NCBI GenBank assembly: GCA_030620095.1
Contig: JAUTXW010001314.1
Location: forward strand, 2,330,001-2,394,000
DNA length: 64,000 bases
From: Kuschelorhynchus macadamiae
Lineage: Eukaryota > Arthropoda > Insecta > Coleoptera > Curculionidae
Reading direction: 5' to 3'
Within the stretch, counting starts at the first letter, position 1; every line of letters begins with the position of its first letter. Below, piece after piece: positions 23,542-35,079 of the stretch. The position numbers and the translations under genes were made by a program. The notes beneath the pieces are model-generated. The model saw only the letters and a list, made by a program, of their open reading frames with translations, made no database searches and was not told the origin of the DNA.

Positions 23542-23789
23542 CCCTAAGCGCTTCATTCACCTCAAAATAAATACAAATAAAAAGTAAAGAGTAGTTTCCT
23601 ATCTAAAGGTGGTTTCTAAGTTTTGTAGGAAATTCGATTTACATAGGAAAAATGTTATAGATGAAAAAATCCAAACATCATTTTCCTTCATATATATTTT
23701 AAATTCTTAGTGTGTCGAATTTTATTTAAGATATCTATAATGTTAATAATAATATGTTTTAGTATGTTAATCCAGATGAGAGGGAACGA

Positions 23790-24240
23790 TGGTTCCTAGG
23801 TTCATACCATGTGAAATTGGAATAACTTTCCGACGTTTAGCCTGTAATTGCACGAGGTATCTTCACGGCACGAGATTTAAACACTGAGTGAACTCTCGTG
23901 GGCAGAGTTGTGTGAGTGAGAGTGACACATTGTAATGATTGGTTTCAAGGCATATTGAAGCACGCAACCTCCAACTGGAATTTTTAGGGTGCTTGATTAT
24001 GTTAATAGACTCTCTAATCTTACTTTTATAATATCCCGATACTGATGCAAGAACCCTGGTATCTTTTACATTAATCATGTGTCCTGTTGAATGTTGATGT
24101 TCAGCGACAGCGGAATTAACAATTTACTTTCATGCTCATTAAGGCTAGTAGACAGACCGTTCTGTTTCCCCTATATACAGGTTACCCCAGGGAAAGCGAA
24201 TTCTTTTTGCAATAGATTTACATCTTTCGGCGTCTAATAT
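23790..24240 (-). pseudogene. PLE 3' end: GIY-YIG C-terminus and terminal repeat
   Basis: The minus-strand frame 24078-23863 reads MINVKDTRVLASVSGYYKSKIRESINIIKHPKN, the C-terminal part of a PLE GIY-YIG domain. It matches VINVKETKVLASVPGFYK of the copy at 43500. Further upstream on the same strand, broken frames give LNEHESKLL and QHSTGHM-like pieces. Beyond the coding end (about 23830-23870) is the shared terminal motif ending in AAACGTCGGAAAG. It is a truncated copy: no RT. Confidence 0.8.
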
Positions 24241-24309
24241 TCGCGGCGGACTGTGGAAAAAAGCACAAAATGCCCTTCGCTGTTCCTATAATCTGACGAG
24301 AACCGAAAG

Positions 24310-24975
24310 ACCACGTTACTGACTGCTACTTTTGCTTGGCATCTCACATCAAAAAAAGGCTTTTCCGAGAAAAAAATGGTCTGCGATTCAGTATCCAAAT
24401 ATATAATCCGCCATACGCCCGGTGCCTCATAGTGACGAATTGTCTGTACCTAAAATTGGGACTTATGAAAAACCTTGTAAAGGACATGAACAAAGAAGGC
24501 TGTCCTTTCAGTTTTTTAAAAGGAAAGTTCCCTAGAATCAGTGACACTAAAATTAAAGAGGGAATGTTTGTGGCTTCCCAGAACAGGAACATTTTCGAAG
24601 ATGCCCAATTCGATTCCATACTAGAAGGCAAGGAAAAAGACGTTTGGAATGCCTTTAGAATGGTTGCAACAAATTTTTTGGGATACATAAAAGCAGAAAA
24701 CTATAAAGATCTGATTGCCCAACTTCTCTTGTGTTGCCCAAATCTAGGGTGTAATATGTCGTTAAAAATTCATTTCCTGGATTCTCATCTGGATTACTTT
24801 CAGTAACAAGCACGGTGAGAGGTTCCACCAGGATATTTCAAACATGGAAAGAAGGTATCAAAGAAAACGCAACTGTGAAATGATATCCGACTACTGCCGG
24901 ACTATTACGAGAGATGCCCCAGAGGCTGCTTTCAAAAGGCAGGCTAAAAAGAGCAAAATGAGTGCTAAACTTTAG
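24310..24975 (+). pseudogene. Degenerate copy of a transposon-associated ORF family
   Basis: The translation begins DCYFCL (a possible Cys pair), followed in another frame by YPNI..AIRPVPHSDELSVP. It then jumps to KLGLMKNLVKDMNKEGCPFSFLKGKFP, ISDTKIKEGMFVASQ, NIFEDAQFDSILEGKEKDVWNAF and MSLKIHFLDSHLDYF. After a frameshift near 24805, GERFHQDISNMERRYQ and ISDYCRTITRDAPEA lead to a stop at 24975. I recognise this block order from multi-copy, uncharacterised arthropod and cnidarian proteins. The middle of the normal protein, between PVPH and KLGLMK, is missing. Function unknown; I infer a mobile origin from copy number elsewhere. Confidence 0.65.
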
Positions 24976-26435
24976 ATTTAGTTATTAAAATGTGTTATTT
25001 AATTGCTTTTGTTGAACCAGCAATATATATCTGTATTTTGTATGTTCATTGTACATGCCTGTAAATTAAAATTTTGTAACAAATACTTCAGATTTTTTTT
25101 TGCGAGCTAACTAAAACCTTTAATAGGTTTTTTTTTAGTTACTTGAGTGTAGGTGAACCCAAACAAATAGGTGTTGTTCAAGAAACAAAAAAAAAGTTGA
25201 AATTTGTTCCCCAGTGTGATTGACTGTCCAATACTGGTGGAGGTCTGGGATTGGTTCTTTTTCTTTTGTACTAACACATCCAGGAAGAGAATGATACCAT
25301 CCAACTGAATTTTATATTAAGATTTCGTTGGTTTAGATGATCTCGTGAAGTGAAGATCCCTGAAAATGCTTGCAAACCTGAATCATTTAATCTAATTCCA
25401 TCAAGAGGACGCACTATAAATTCAAATTAGTAAAAGAATACCATTAAAGAGTTTTAGGGTATGGGAGAAAAAAAACCTAGATTCCTATGTTAGTATAAAT
25501 CACTAATTTTTAAAGTTTTCCCTTTTTTAAGCAAGTAAATATAAAGAAATGTCAAATGAATAGAACTATTTAAATCCATTTATTACTTTAACAACCGTGA
25601 CTAAAATATTACTCTAATAGCCGTGCCTAAAATGCTAACGTTGCAAAAAATATTTTTTTTCACTAACAATTAATATCTTACCACCTAAAATCCTGTATCA
25701 GGATATCAATAAATATTATGAAATACATTACGACCTTCGCAAAAGTTTCGGATGGGATGATAGATTTTTATGGCAGTACATCACTTCTATTGCTAGAGCA
25801 TGTTGACCTTCCAATAAACAATAAGCTATTTTGATTTATGACCTGTCTGGTCATTTTAGCTCATGGCCGGTGTTCTTAAAATCCGTACAATTTGCATTTT
25901 ATATTATGCAAGTAGTGATTAAAGCAAATAAGAACATGTATTTAGAACAAAAGCAAAGATTAAAAAAAGTCATAGGAGTCAAAGCAAAAGATGGGTTCGG
26001 AATAACAGACAGATAGATAATCCAAAAGTAATAACAAAATTCTACAAAAAAAATATATAAATCCGAAGCAACTCCATGAGAACTGCATAAAGATAAAGTA
26101 TTTTATACAAATTTGAGACGGCATTGATGGTTCCTCCTATTCTTGGGATGATCACGCAGTTTCTGCGTGTTTATACAACATTTATGATTTCATATTATTT
26201 ACTATTTAGATAAAACTCGTGTTTTAGTTTTATGGGCAAGTATGATTTTAATCATGGTTTTTTTTGACAAACCTGGTGCTAACCTAACGAGACAAAGGCA
26301 CTTAACTGTATAGATTTTGTTAAAAAAAAAACCTTGTTTTAATATAGAAATACTTTTATACATCAAACAAAAAGGCAAGCAGGGGCTAACCTAAACGTAA
26401 TCTTATTTTAAAAACACACACACGAAAAAAGCTTT
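24976..26435. other. Unassigned AT-rich DNA
   Basis: No recognisable gene. Small features only, such as a CACGCAG-TTT-CTGCGTG hairpin near 26153. Frames at 25107-25304 (-) and 25831-26016 (+) have no identifiable domain. Confidence 0.35.
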
Positions 26436-26439
26436 GTTA

Positions 26440-26525
26440 AAAAAAGTGATCTCCCAAACCGGGGTTAGAACACACATCCATTGCAATGAAACTGGAGAAC
26501 CCTACCAATAAGACACGAGGCTCAC
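26440..26525 (-). repeat. Possible tRNA-derived SINE head
   Basis: On the minus strand GCCTCGTGTCTTATTGGTAGGG resembles an A box, and GTGTTCTAACCCCGG about 45 bases later resembles a decayed B box (GGTTCGANTCC). No clear acceptor stem, so this is not a functional tRNA. Weak call. Confidence 0.3.
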
Positions 26526-26879
26526 ACCGAAAATTGAACGAAAGTTGGTTATACTCCGCGGAAATAAACGATGATCTAATAGGAAGAACGATGAATACCG
26601 TTTCAAATTTGCATACGGTACACCGAGGCTCTAGTTTGACCACATACAAATAAACAGTCTTTTCAAAAAAACGGCCACTGAATATAACATTACTTTTCAT
26701 TTGTCGTTTGTCGACTACCTACCGTTGAAAAGCTAGAATTGACTATCCATACACGACTCTGTCAAGACATATATACAAAACAACAACATTACATATTAGT
26801 ACAGATGAAGGCATGAAAACAGAAAAAAAAACAAAAATTTAAAGAGGTTCACTCCAAGTAGAAGATGTCTGATGTAGGG

Positions 26880-27050
26880 AAATAAATTAAATAGAACGCA
26901 TCTGAATCATCTGTGTTTGGCCAATAATTTTTTTATAGTCGACAAAAGCATTAACCTGCTGAAAAGAATGCTGAAACAGTTTAAAAGAGCATCAAAACAC
27001 GTTGGTTTATATATGAATATCAATAAAACGAAACTATACAGATCCTGGAA
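26880..27050 (+). pseudogene. RT scrap of an RTE-like non-LTR element
   Basis: The translation LNHLCLANNFFIVDKS...MLKQFKRASKHVGLYMNINKTKL parallels the RT active-site segment of RTE-type elements (LRFADD..L, then KVGLKMN.SKTK). The catalytic FADD has decayed to LANN. Only about 55 codons survive. Confidence 0.6.
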
Positions 27051-27191
27051 AATACCTATATATATATACATTTGTAAGAATAAGCTTCACCCTTTCAATT
27101 AAAGGCATACCAACTAGTCTTAAAAAGGAGAATTCTCTGCCAACCCGACACCACCTGTGAAATGGAAACCACCATCTAAATGGAATGCCAA

Positions 27192-28080
27192 CAGGGGCGT
27201 GCGGTGAAATTTTAAGAAAGGGAAGCAATTTTTAGAAATTTGTAATGTAATTCGATTCTTCGATCATTTTTTGCAAATTCGTCAATGACGTCATCATAAA
27301 AACGTCGATGCTCCTGCCCCGTTGAATTTCTCACGAAATTTTTTATACGTTCAAGCGTTGAAAAATTGCGTTCTACTGATGAACTTCTGGCAGGTATTGT
27401 CAATACTAATTCACACAATTTCGACACTTCAGGGTAGGCATCTTCCAGCTCCTTGTCTTCTAAAAATTGCATTAGTTCCTTAGCGTTATTTTTTGCGCTA
27501 ATGTCATCAATTTCGTAAATCACTTTTAGTTCAGACCGCAGTAACACTCGGTCGAAGAACTGGCCATAATGAAGAAGAAGAGATTTAAACGCATCTTCTG
27601 GAAAAGTTTTTCCTCTAAATGCATCAAAATTGCAGAGCTCGAAGAATTTAAAATCATTTAAACCGTTAAATCTATAGTTTATTTGTTGCTGAATTTGATC
27701 GATTATTTCATAAAACAGGCGTCTGTATGATGCTTGAACATCTCCCACCTTGTCTGTTCGAAGACGCTTGGCTTGTGGCTCTACATTTAACGTCATCGTT
27801 TTCTCACAAAATAGGTCAAAGTCATCTCTTTTTTGGCTTAACATGGACTTAAAATCATCCACTTTTTTTAGGCAAAAAGCAATATCATTTCTTTTTGTTT
27901 GTAATATATTAAAAACATTGTCCGAGAATGGAAATATTTCTGAAAATATGTTCAACAAATAATTAAAATTAAAATCTCGTTTCAAACAGTCCAAAAACCC
28001 CCTCGAACTATTTATTGCTTCTGAGTCCCACGTTTCATTATTTTCTATTATATTCTCAAATAGTTCAATCAGTGATTTTC
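27192..28080 (-). pseudogene. hAT transposase C-terminal half with one element end
   Basis: The minus-strand frame reads NNETWDSEAINSSRGFLDCL (about 28050) into a 260-codon frame (27994-27212) with LCELVLTIPARSSSVERNFS, then LERIKNFVRNSTGQEHR, the hAT C-terminal dimerisation motif. Directly beyond the stop, CAGGGGCGTGCGGTG at 27192 is a plausible hAT terminus. The N-terminal zinc finger and the first part of the catalytic core are missing. A candidate opposite end (GCCGCCACTG near 29000) does not share flanking sequence, so I did not extend the element to it. Confidence 0.8.
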
Positions 28081-31000
28081 AGATAGCTCTAGTAAAAAAT
28101 AATATAAAAAAATTCCAAATTGATCATGTAGGAACTCCGTGAAAGCGGAAAAAGAGTGTCTTTGAGTTTTAAATATATAGAGTTTTGGTTAATTTAAAAA
28201 TATATTTTACCTGTCTTTTGTCTCAAAAGAGATAGATATCGTCCACGTAAAAGAGATTTTTTTCTATATAAGAATCATTTTGCCGCCGTATTCAAATTCG
28301 TATCTGGTAGAGCTTAAAATGTTGAAAAGTGGCTTGACGCATAAGCAGAACCATAAGCGCTATTAGGAGTAGTAGTGGTAGTTGAAGATAGGCAGAATAG
28401 GCGGTAGATGAAACTAGCCCTTGTGATCTATTCCAAGAACTCACGTCGTTGCAAGCTATTCATATACGTATGAATGCCCTTCCAAAGGAGATCCTTAACT
28501 TCGCAAGACTGCAGTCTCAAAAATGTCTTGTCGCTGTCTAACCTAGTTTCGCATGTATACAACTAGTGTACGGACTTTCCTCCGTGCATTGAATGTTGAG
28601 TATTCCTTGATGTCTAACTGGTTCAGGCCAATGAACAGTAGTCTGTAAGCACACTTATAAGGGAACTGATATTCCGCCTACTCTTGTCAGCAGCAAGGCC
28701 GATTTGGCTTTGCACAATGCTCCCGACAAAAAAAGATCATTTGACTATCTTTCTTTGTTATAACTTCGCGACTCTCCAGTCCAGGTTTGATAGATTTAGT
28801 CGTTTTGTTATTATTAAGTCATGATCGTTATGGGTAAATTTTGAAAATTATTAGGCTAAAAACCTTTTTGGTATTTAAAAATTTATATCTAGATATATTT
28901 CGAATTATTTTGTATAATAAGAATTTTATTTATATCGCTATGAATTTCAAAATATTTATTCGGCGGACGCGCACACCTCATTCCCTTTCTACCCGCCGCC
29001 ACTGAACATACGACTATACCATCAACATAGACAAACACAAACAATCCTTCACTGGTCAGTAGTTGACCTAACAATAAAAGATAAATTAACAGAAGCCCAA
29101 TTACCAAGAATATTTATAATTCTTATTGCATAGCAAGTTAATTTTAAACAGGAGACGCATTTTTAGTAATATTAGATTTTTGAATAGTTACCAACGAACG
29201 TTAGTGCTAGTTGGCTGGTTCCAAACATTGTGACGAGAGCTTATTCAAGGAGTACCACTTCGTGTGGTCATCACAGTCGTCGGTACTCGTGTAGCCGTGC
29301 CGGCGCAGAGTGTTTTTTGTGGTTAGTGAAACAAGAGCGTCAAGGTAATAAATATGTTTATATTAATTATAATATTTTTTTTTCACATTGTCTGAAATTT
29401 GTTCACAAAACTTCGCTTCCAAGTTCACAACAGTAACGTCATATATTTAAAATACGTGTCAAATCCAATCCAACCAAAATTTTTGCCCCAATAAATAAAT
29501 ACAATATTGTGCAAAATAGTTTTGTTTTTAAAATGCCTTAACAAACCTACTTACTTACATAAATCGAATTAAAATTAACTTTTGGAGGTAAAGCTTATAT
29601 TCAATTTAAAATTATTTCATTGAAGTAAATGTAAATATTTCCTGAATCAAAATAACAATTAAGTTTTTTTAAGTCGACCCAAATTTCTAATTTTTTATGG
29701 GCCTGATTTAGCAAATTATTACCTTCTGTTTTTCGTAATAAGATTTTTCTGTTGTATCTTTAATCAAATCAAAAATACCAAATACTGACATATTTGCTAT
29801 TTTGAAATGGGGAAAGCGTCAATAGAGCCCTAACATCTGAAGGGAGAGTTTCCTGATAGCCGACCAACGTTCTCAACTGTCAAATCTTATTTTTTACATT
29901 GAAAAAATTCAATTATTGTGAAAATGTTTCATTATTTGGCAATGTCCAGTATGGATTAATAAGTATGTTGCTCAGGTCTCTCGTAACTAATAATTTAAAT
30001 ACTTATATTAATGAATTTTGAATTAAAAGTTAGTTTCAAACATGACAATTTTAAATGTGTTAACCAGATCATATTTCTATCTATATATCCGTAATTAATA
30101 CGAAACATATTTTTATGTATCTCAGTTTTTAATAAGTCTGCATTTTGCCAAAAAGAGTTCGCTCACTAGCGCACTGTTATTTCCATTTTTGTTAGTTACA
30201 ATGGTAATTCGTTATTCTTAAATTCATTGGAAACTTTTCAAGGACTTTTCTCGGCGATAATGAATTAAGAACTTAAAAATGTTCATATTTATGTCAAAAA
30301 ATAAGAATGCGAGTAAGAAGAAATAGGAATTAAGAAATTGTATATAATAGAAACCATATTTTTTGGTTAGCAGAACAAAAAATTCGTTTTTAATATCTAC
30401 CTATTTTAAAATTATTCATTTGGTCAGTTATAATACAAAAATGTATAGACAAATTATACTAGTTGATCACCATAGTAATAAATTGAGTTCAATCTGTCAT
30501 AAAAATTTAATACTATTAAAATGTAAAACAATTATTTGACAGCAAGCAATTTATTGTCTCTCTTTTTGACTTATATGATAAGTAAATTTTTAAACTAACG
30601 TCAATATTCGGAGATATTTTTGTTGGTTTGGCTCAGCATTAGAAATAGTCATTTTTTATTAATCTACTGTTTTTTTGCATTTTTTTTTTGTATTACGTAT
30701 ATATAATTTCATAAGTAGCGGGAATGGAAAGGAATGAACTAAATGTAAAAATTTTAAGTTGTATGCCTGTAAACCCATACTCTAATGTTATTTTTGTAAA
30801 AAAATTTATTTTTAAGTATTATTATAAAAGTTTGTTTTTGCTTGAGGTCTGACCAACTAGCCGTAACTGCCAAAAAAAACGATTTATTTTTACCTTATTT
30901 TAAAGTCTCTTAATATAAGGGATTTTAGGTTAAAACTATTTAAACTATAACAGAGAAGCATTCTAGCTTTTATGCGAAAAATGTTCACTGTAACCTGTAA

Positions 31001-31204
31001 CAACTGGAAATGTCATCAGTATCCATCTTTATATAAATATTGGTCGTTTTTGTAATAGCTACGAAAAATTTTATTGACTTTTTTATTCAATCACCTCATC
31101 TATCTTGTACTTAAAGACTGAAATAACTGTGCTATAGTTAACTTTATTCTAGATTATTTTTATGTGGCTTTTTGCCTCTATAATATTCGGCTACAAAATT
31201 TTTA
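28081..31204. other. Unassigned DNA, one possible non-coding exon
   Basis: No protein-coding gene is recognisable. A GC-richer block at about 29200-29345 ends at GTCAAG|GTAATAAATATG, a good splice donor, and could be a 5' untranslated exon. The rest is AT-rich without clear structure. Confidence 0.3.
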
Positions 31205-31455
31205 TTTGCTGGCCGAGCGCATAAAGGGTTAGACACCCGTATACATGAACAGGTTCAAATCCGGCTGGGCTCACAACTTTGTTAAGTTGTGCGGTCGATT
31301 TTAAAGGTAACACCCTACATAGGCAAGTTTAAAATGTATCTACATGCGTCACCCTCCGGTAGATCACTTGATAAAGATCAAAGACTACACCCCAATCCTC
31401 GATATCTGTAGGGTACCGTCAAGTTAAGCCTCGTCGCGGAAACGAGACGTTAATA
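31205..31455 (+). repeat. tRNA-derived SINE (head and body)
   Basis: GGCCGAGCGCATAAAGGG (31211) resembles a tRNA A box and GGTTCAAATCC (31252-31262) is a near-perfect B box at tRNA-like spacing. The body (AGGCAAG...CTACACCCCAATCCTCGAT...GAAACGAGACGTTAA) recurs in diverged form at 61087-61336. RNA polymerase III transcription from the two boxes is inferred. Confidence 0.7.
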
Positions 31456-31739
31456 ATATATAAATGGAACAAGTTTAGAAAGGTTCAGTATGATATAGAG
31501 TTACAATACGGATACATAGCACCTAACCTGGTTTTCTTAATATCCTGTCAAGGAAGGAAATAATTTGCTGACCAGAATTGAAAAGCTGCTGCTATGATTT
31601 ATTTATGAAGTAACCGACAAAAAAATGAAAAATTGTAATGCTTATCACTAAGAGTCTAGGCTGCCATTAAAATAAATATTTAACTCATCCCCTACAGAAT
31701 TACTCTAGAAAAATACTTATGAAAAAAACATTTTTATTG
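31456..31739. other. Unassigned DNA
   Basis: Nothing supported. Confidence 0.3.
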
Positions 31740-32800
31740 GGCGTCATTTTCTACCAGTATTTTATCAGTTTCTATCTATGCCACACTTGATTTTTGGGCA
31801 TAATTTAAAGTTTTTATATTGACACACACCGCCATTTTGTTACATCATATTGAATACGTACCAATTTATCCCTATATTACATTTAATTTTTTTGCAAAAT
31901 TTGAAGTCAATTGAACAAGATTTTTTTTACTTTGATTTTTTAAAAAAAATTGTGCAAAATTTGATTGAAGTTGGATAATTAGTGTTTTTAGTAATAATCT
32001 TTTTAAGGTTTTACTAGGCCGCCATCTTGGACTGACATTGAATTTTTACTAAAATATTTCCAGGTCATTTCCATATGACTGTTAATTTTTGACTAAGAAT
32101 TGAAATCACCCTGATGAGTAGTTTTAAGCCATGTCTCGAACTGACAGATGGAGAGACGGACCGACAGAATTGTTAAAATATTTTTTGAATATTTATCTAG
32201 TGACGCTAAGACCTGGAATATGTGATATGTGTAAAAATAATATGTAAAACCTAGGAGGGTGACTTTTTCACGATTACAATTATTTTACTTGGCCGCCATT
32301 TTGTTCTGCCATATTGAGTTAGTACCACAGTTTGACCAGTTCATCCCTATACCACAATTAATGTCGCCACAAAATTTGAAATCAGTCCATTAAGTTGTTT
32401 TTTCATGCAGAATTTTTAAATATTTTATTAAACCGCCATTTTATTCCGCCATCTTGGATTCTTATCAAAATTTTGACTGTTGATTCGTACATAAAACTTG
32501 ATTTTTGTGCAAGATTTGAGAAAAATTGCATAAGTAAGAATTTTTTAACGTTTCACTAGGTCGCCATTTTATTTTGCCATATTTGCTTTTTACCCAAATG
32601 TTACCAAATCATTCCCAGATGACCCTTAATTTTTAAACAAAATTTGAAGTCAATTGGATAAGTAGTTTTTTAGCTATGCCGCGAACAGACAGGCAGACAG
32701 ACGGAATTGAGAAAACATGTTTTTCGGCATCTAGGGACCCTGAAACGAAAAGATCTAAAAAATCCTAGAGGATGACTTTTTCCCGATTTCAATACTTCCT
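31740..32800 (-). repeat. Repeat family A, minus orientation (GCCAT-rich array)
   Basis: Successive units of roughly 120-160 bp repeat CCGCCATTTTGTT..GCCAT.TTG, then ACCAGTTCATCCCTAT, then TTTTTGTGCAAAATTTGA and AATTGGATAAGTAGTTTTTT. One unit is replaced by GACAGGCAGACAGACGGAATTGAG. At least eight GCCAT motifs occur within about 800 bp. Other arrays of the family are at 37.1, 57.4, 59.9, 62.6 and 63.7 kb. Confidence 0.85.
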
Positions 32801-32804
32801 TTTT

Positions 32805-33890
32805 ATGAGGCAAGTAAAAATGGTACCACCATTGTTTCTCAACTAATAACAACAAAATTTTAAACGTAAAATAAACATTATAAATGTATTATACTGCCAT
32901 AAAAAGAAATATTCATTTTACTCTAGATAATTATAAAAAATGTGCCACCACCCTTGTTTCTTAGCCAATACAAACAAAATTTCAAACCTTTAAATATTTA
33001 ATTCAGGCCCAGAGAGCACTTTACTCTCGAAAATGTTTTAAAAAATGTATGCCACTACCGGTATATCTCAACCACAATCAAGGAAATGTCAGTTCTCAGT
33101 AAACATAAACCCGCGCATTCACTAAAAAGGTTTAAAAGTTAGACCCGTTTTTTGTCTCAACAAATACAAACGAAATGTATAAATAAATAAAATTTATAAA
33201 GGTTTTATGCTGCCATAAAAAGAAATATTTAATTGAGCTCTTAGGGAGTACTTTGCTTCCGAGATTTTTATAAAATTTATGCCACCACTGTTGTTTCTCT
33301 ACCAATAGCAATGAAATTTTAGTCCTAAAATAAAGATTATAAATGCTTGATACTGTCATAAAGATCTTTTTAATTTTATAAAAATGTATATCGCCGCCGT
33401 TATATCTCAATGAAAACCAACGAAATTTTAGGCCTGAGTTAAACATTATAAATGTTTTATGCTGCCATAACAATAAATATTTAATTCTGCCCTCAGGAGA
33501 TACTTAACTCTTTAGAATTTTATAAATAATTGTGTCACCACCATTATTTCGCAACTAATACCAACGAAATTATGTTAACTATAAAAGAAATTTTTAATTC
33601 AGTCCGACTTGTTATGCAATGTTTATTTTAAGTCTAAAATTTCGTTGCTTTAGCTAAAAAACAACGGTGGTTTTCTTATTTTATTTAAATATTTGGTAAA
33701 TTAGATATTTCTGTTTATGGCAGCATAGAGCATTTGTAATATTCACTTTGGGTCTAATTTGGGTAAATTTCGTTGGTATTGGTTGAGAAATAACGCATTT
33801 TTTTATAAAATGTTCTAAAATAACGTAGCCCCTGTCGGCTAAATTAAATATTTCTTTTTAATCGACAAAAAAGGAGGAGGTTCTCAATTC
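32805..33890. repeat. Repeat family B, tandem array that reverses orientation
   Basis: Units of about 120-155 bp read TGCCACCAC.RTTGTTTCTCAACCAATA, AACGAAATTTTAG, AAATAAACATTATAAATG, TGCTGCCATAAAAAGAAATATTTAATT. About five to six plus-orientation copies fill 32805-33600. From about 33605 to 33890 the same blocks appear reverse-complemented (ATGTTTATTTTAAG, AATTTCGTTG, AACAACGGTGG, TATGGCAGCATA). A 32-bp single end of the MITE seen at 10032 is embedded at 33119-33150. Confidence 0.8.
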
Positions 33891-34009
33891 AATTGTGTGT
33901 ATGTGTATCTTTTTTTATGTTTGTTCGCGCATATTGTCTAAACGGCTTGGCTGATTTTGCTGGTTAAAACGCCAAATTGTAGAAGACGAGTACCTCTTTA
34001 TAAACCACC

Positions 34010-34580
34010 TTTGTTGTTGCATTCTCTGGCTGTAAAATAGCCAAGTTACTAAGCGAACTTACCCTAGAGCATGCGACATAGGGTTGACCATGGGAAAAAT
34101 AATCGTACCGCAAGTCTACTCCAGCTCTACTTAAGGATTGCCCTTGAGTTTGTTAATTGTCATGGCGAAACAAAGCTTTAAAGGAAACTGTACACGTTTA
34201 AACTGAAAAGGATAGTCTGATGGAATTAAAGGGATACGTGGTATAAAAACTGTTTCTCACAGACCAGGGCCAGAAATAATAATAGACTCTATTACATTGT
34301 TTTGTAACGTTTTAACCTATAGCCGAGTATACAATTTTGGTGGTTTTAAATTTCGAATACGCATCACTAGTGCCCCCACTTTTAAAGTTAACTTTTTCCT
34401 GAAGGGTTTAAAGAGTGGAGGAACTCGACAGGATAATTAATCGCATTTTCTTGGTCTATAACTACATCTATTGGGTAGTATGTTAATTGTGGAGCAGTAA
34501 TTGTTTGGGACCCTGAGACCAAGTGGTTCGGGCATCAGTTTTAAAAGATATAAGGCTATACATCAATTATATTTTGTATT
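34010..34580 (-). pseudogene. Helitron helicase C-terminus, inverted copy
   Basis: The minus strand carries a frameshifted copy of the block also found at 35850-36416. Readable pieces are FAMTINK, QGQSLSRAGVDLRYDYFSHGQ, VACSRVSSLSNLAILQPEN and KVVYKEVL, which is the C-terminal Pif1-type helicase region of Helitrons. One base is lost in AACAAACTCAAGG relative to the other copy, shifting the frame before QGQSL. No Helitron ends are evident at this copy. Confidence 0.8.
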
Positions 34581-35079
34581 GGCTGGATGAGGCTGCTTTG
34601 GGCGTCGACTTCAAAATGTCTATATTGAAGGAATAAATAAAATATTATTTTTTTATTTTTTAGCGATTGTTTTTAAATGGCAGCATAAATTACTATTGAT
34701 TCGTGTTGTAAGTATAGATTTTTTGTCCATTACTTCATAAATAATTATGTAGCAGCTTTTCAATTCTGTGGTTAGCAAATTATGCTCACCCACCTGCCAC
34801 TTTGCATGACAAAGCGAAGTGTCGTAAATTGCATCAAACCCATTTGCATATTGAAACACATTTGAATTTCAGGATAAAATTTAGTTAACTATATAGTATG
34901 GACTATGGACACATGCGTTATTGCATTACTTACTACAAACTATAACAACTACTAGCACTCAGTTATGTAAAACTTCACCAGTATTCCCAAGATGCTACCC
35001 ACTCACGTACAAACCACGTTCCTCGTTGCTTAATTTGGATTATCTACAGTGGTGTAGGATAGTGGAACATTATCTATAC
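34581..35079. other. Unassigned DNA between the two Helitron fragments
   Basis: Only small unrecognised frames (34653-34859 minus, 34921-35109 plus). Confidence 0.35.

Noticed and set aside
25107..25304. Possible PLE RT scrap on the minus strand (FLDVLVQKKK)
   Set aside because: Only a few residues resemble the PLE FLDVL motif; the expected YRKPTHT-like sequence that should follow is not convincing.
26440..26525. Functional tRNA gene
   Set aside because: A and B boxes are decayed and no acceptor or anticodon stem folds; kept only as a weak SINE-head call.
27192..29005. Complete hAT element from 27192 to GCCGCCACTG near 29005
   Set aside because: Flanking 8-mers do not match and the intervening 900 bp has no transposase N-terminus.
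32805..33890. CRISPR-like array
   Set aside because: Repeats are long, diverged and contiguous without spacers, in a eukaryotic context; this is a tandem repeat.
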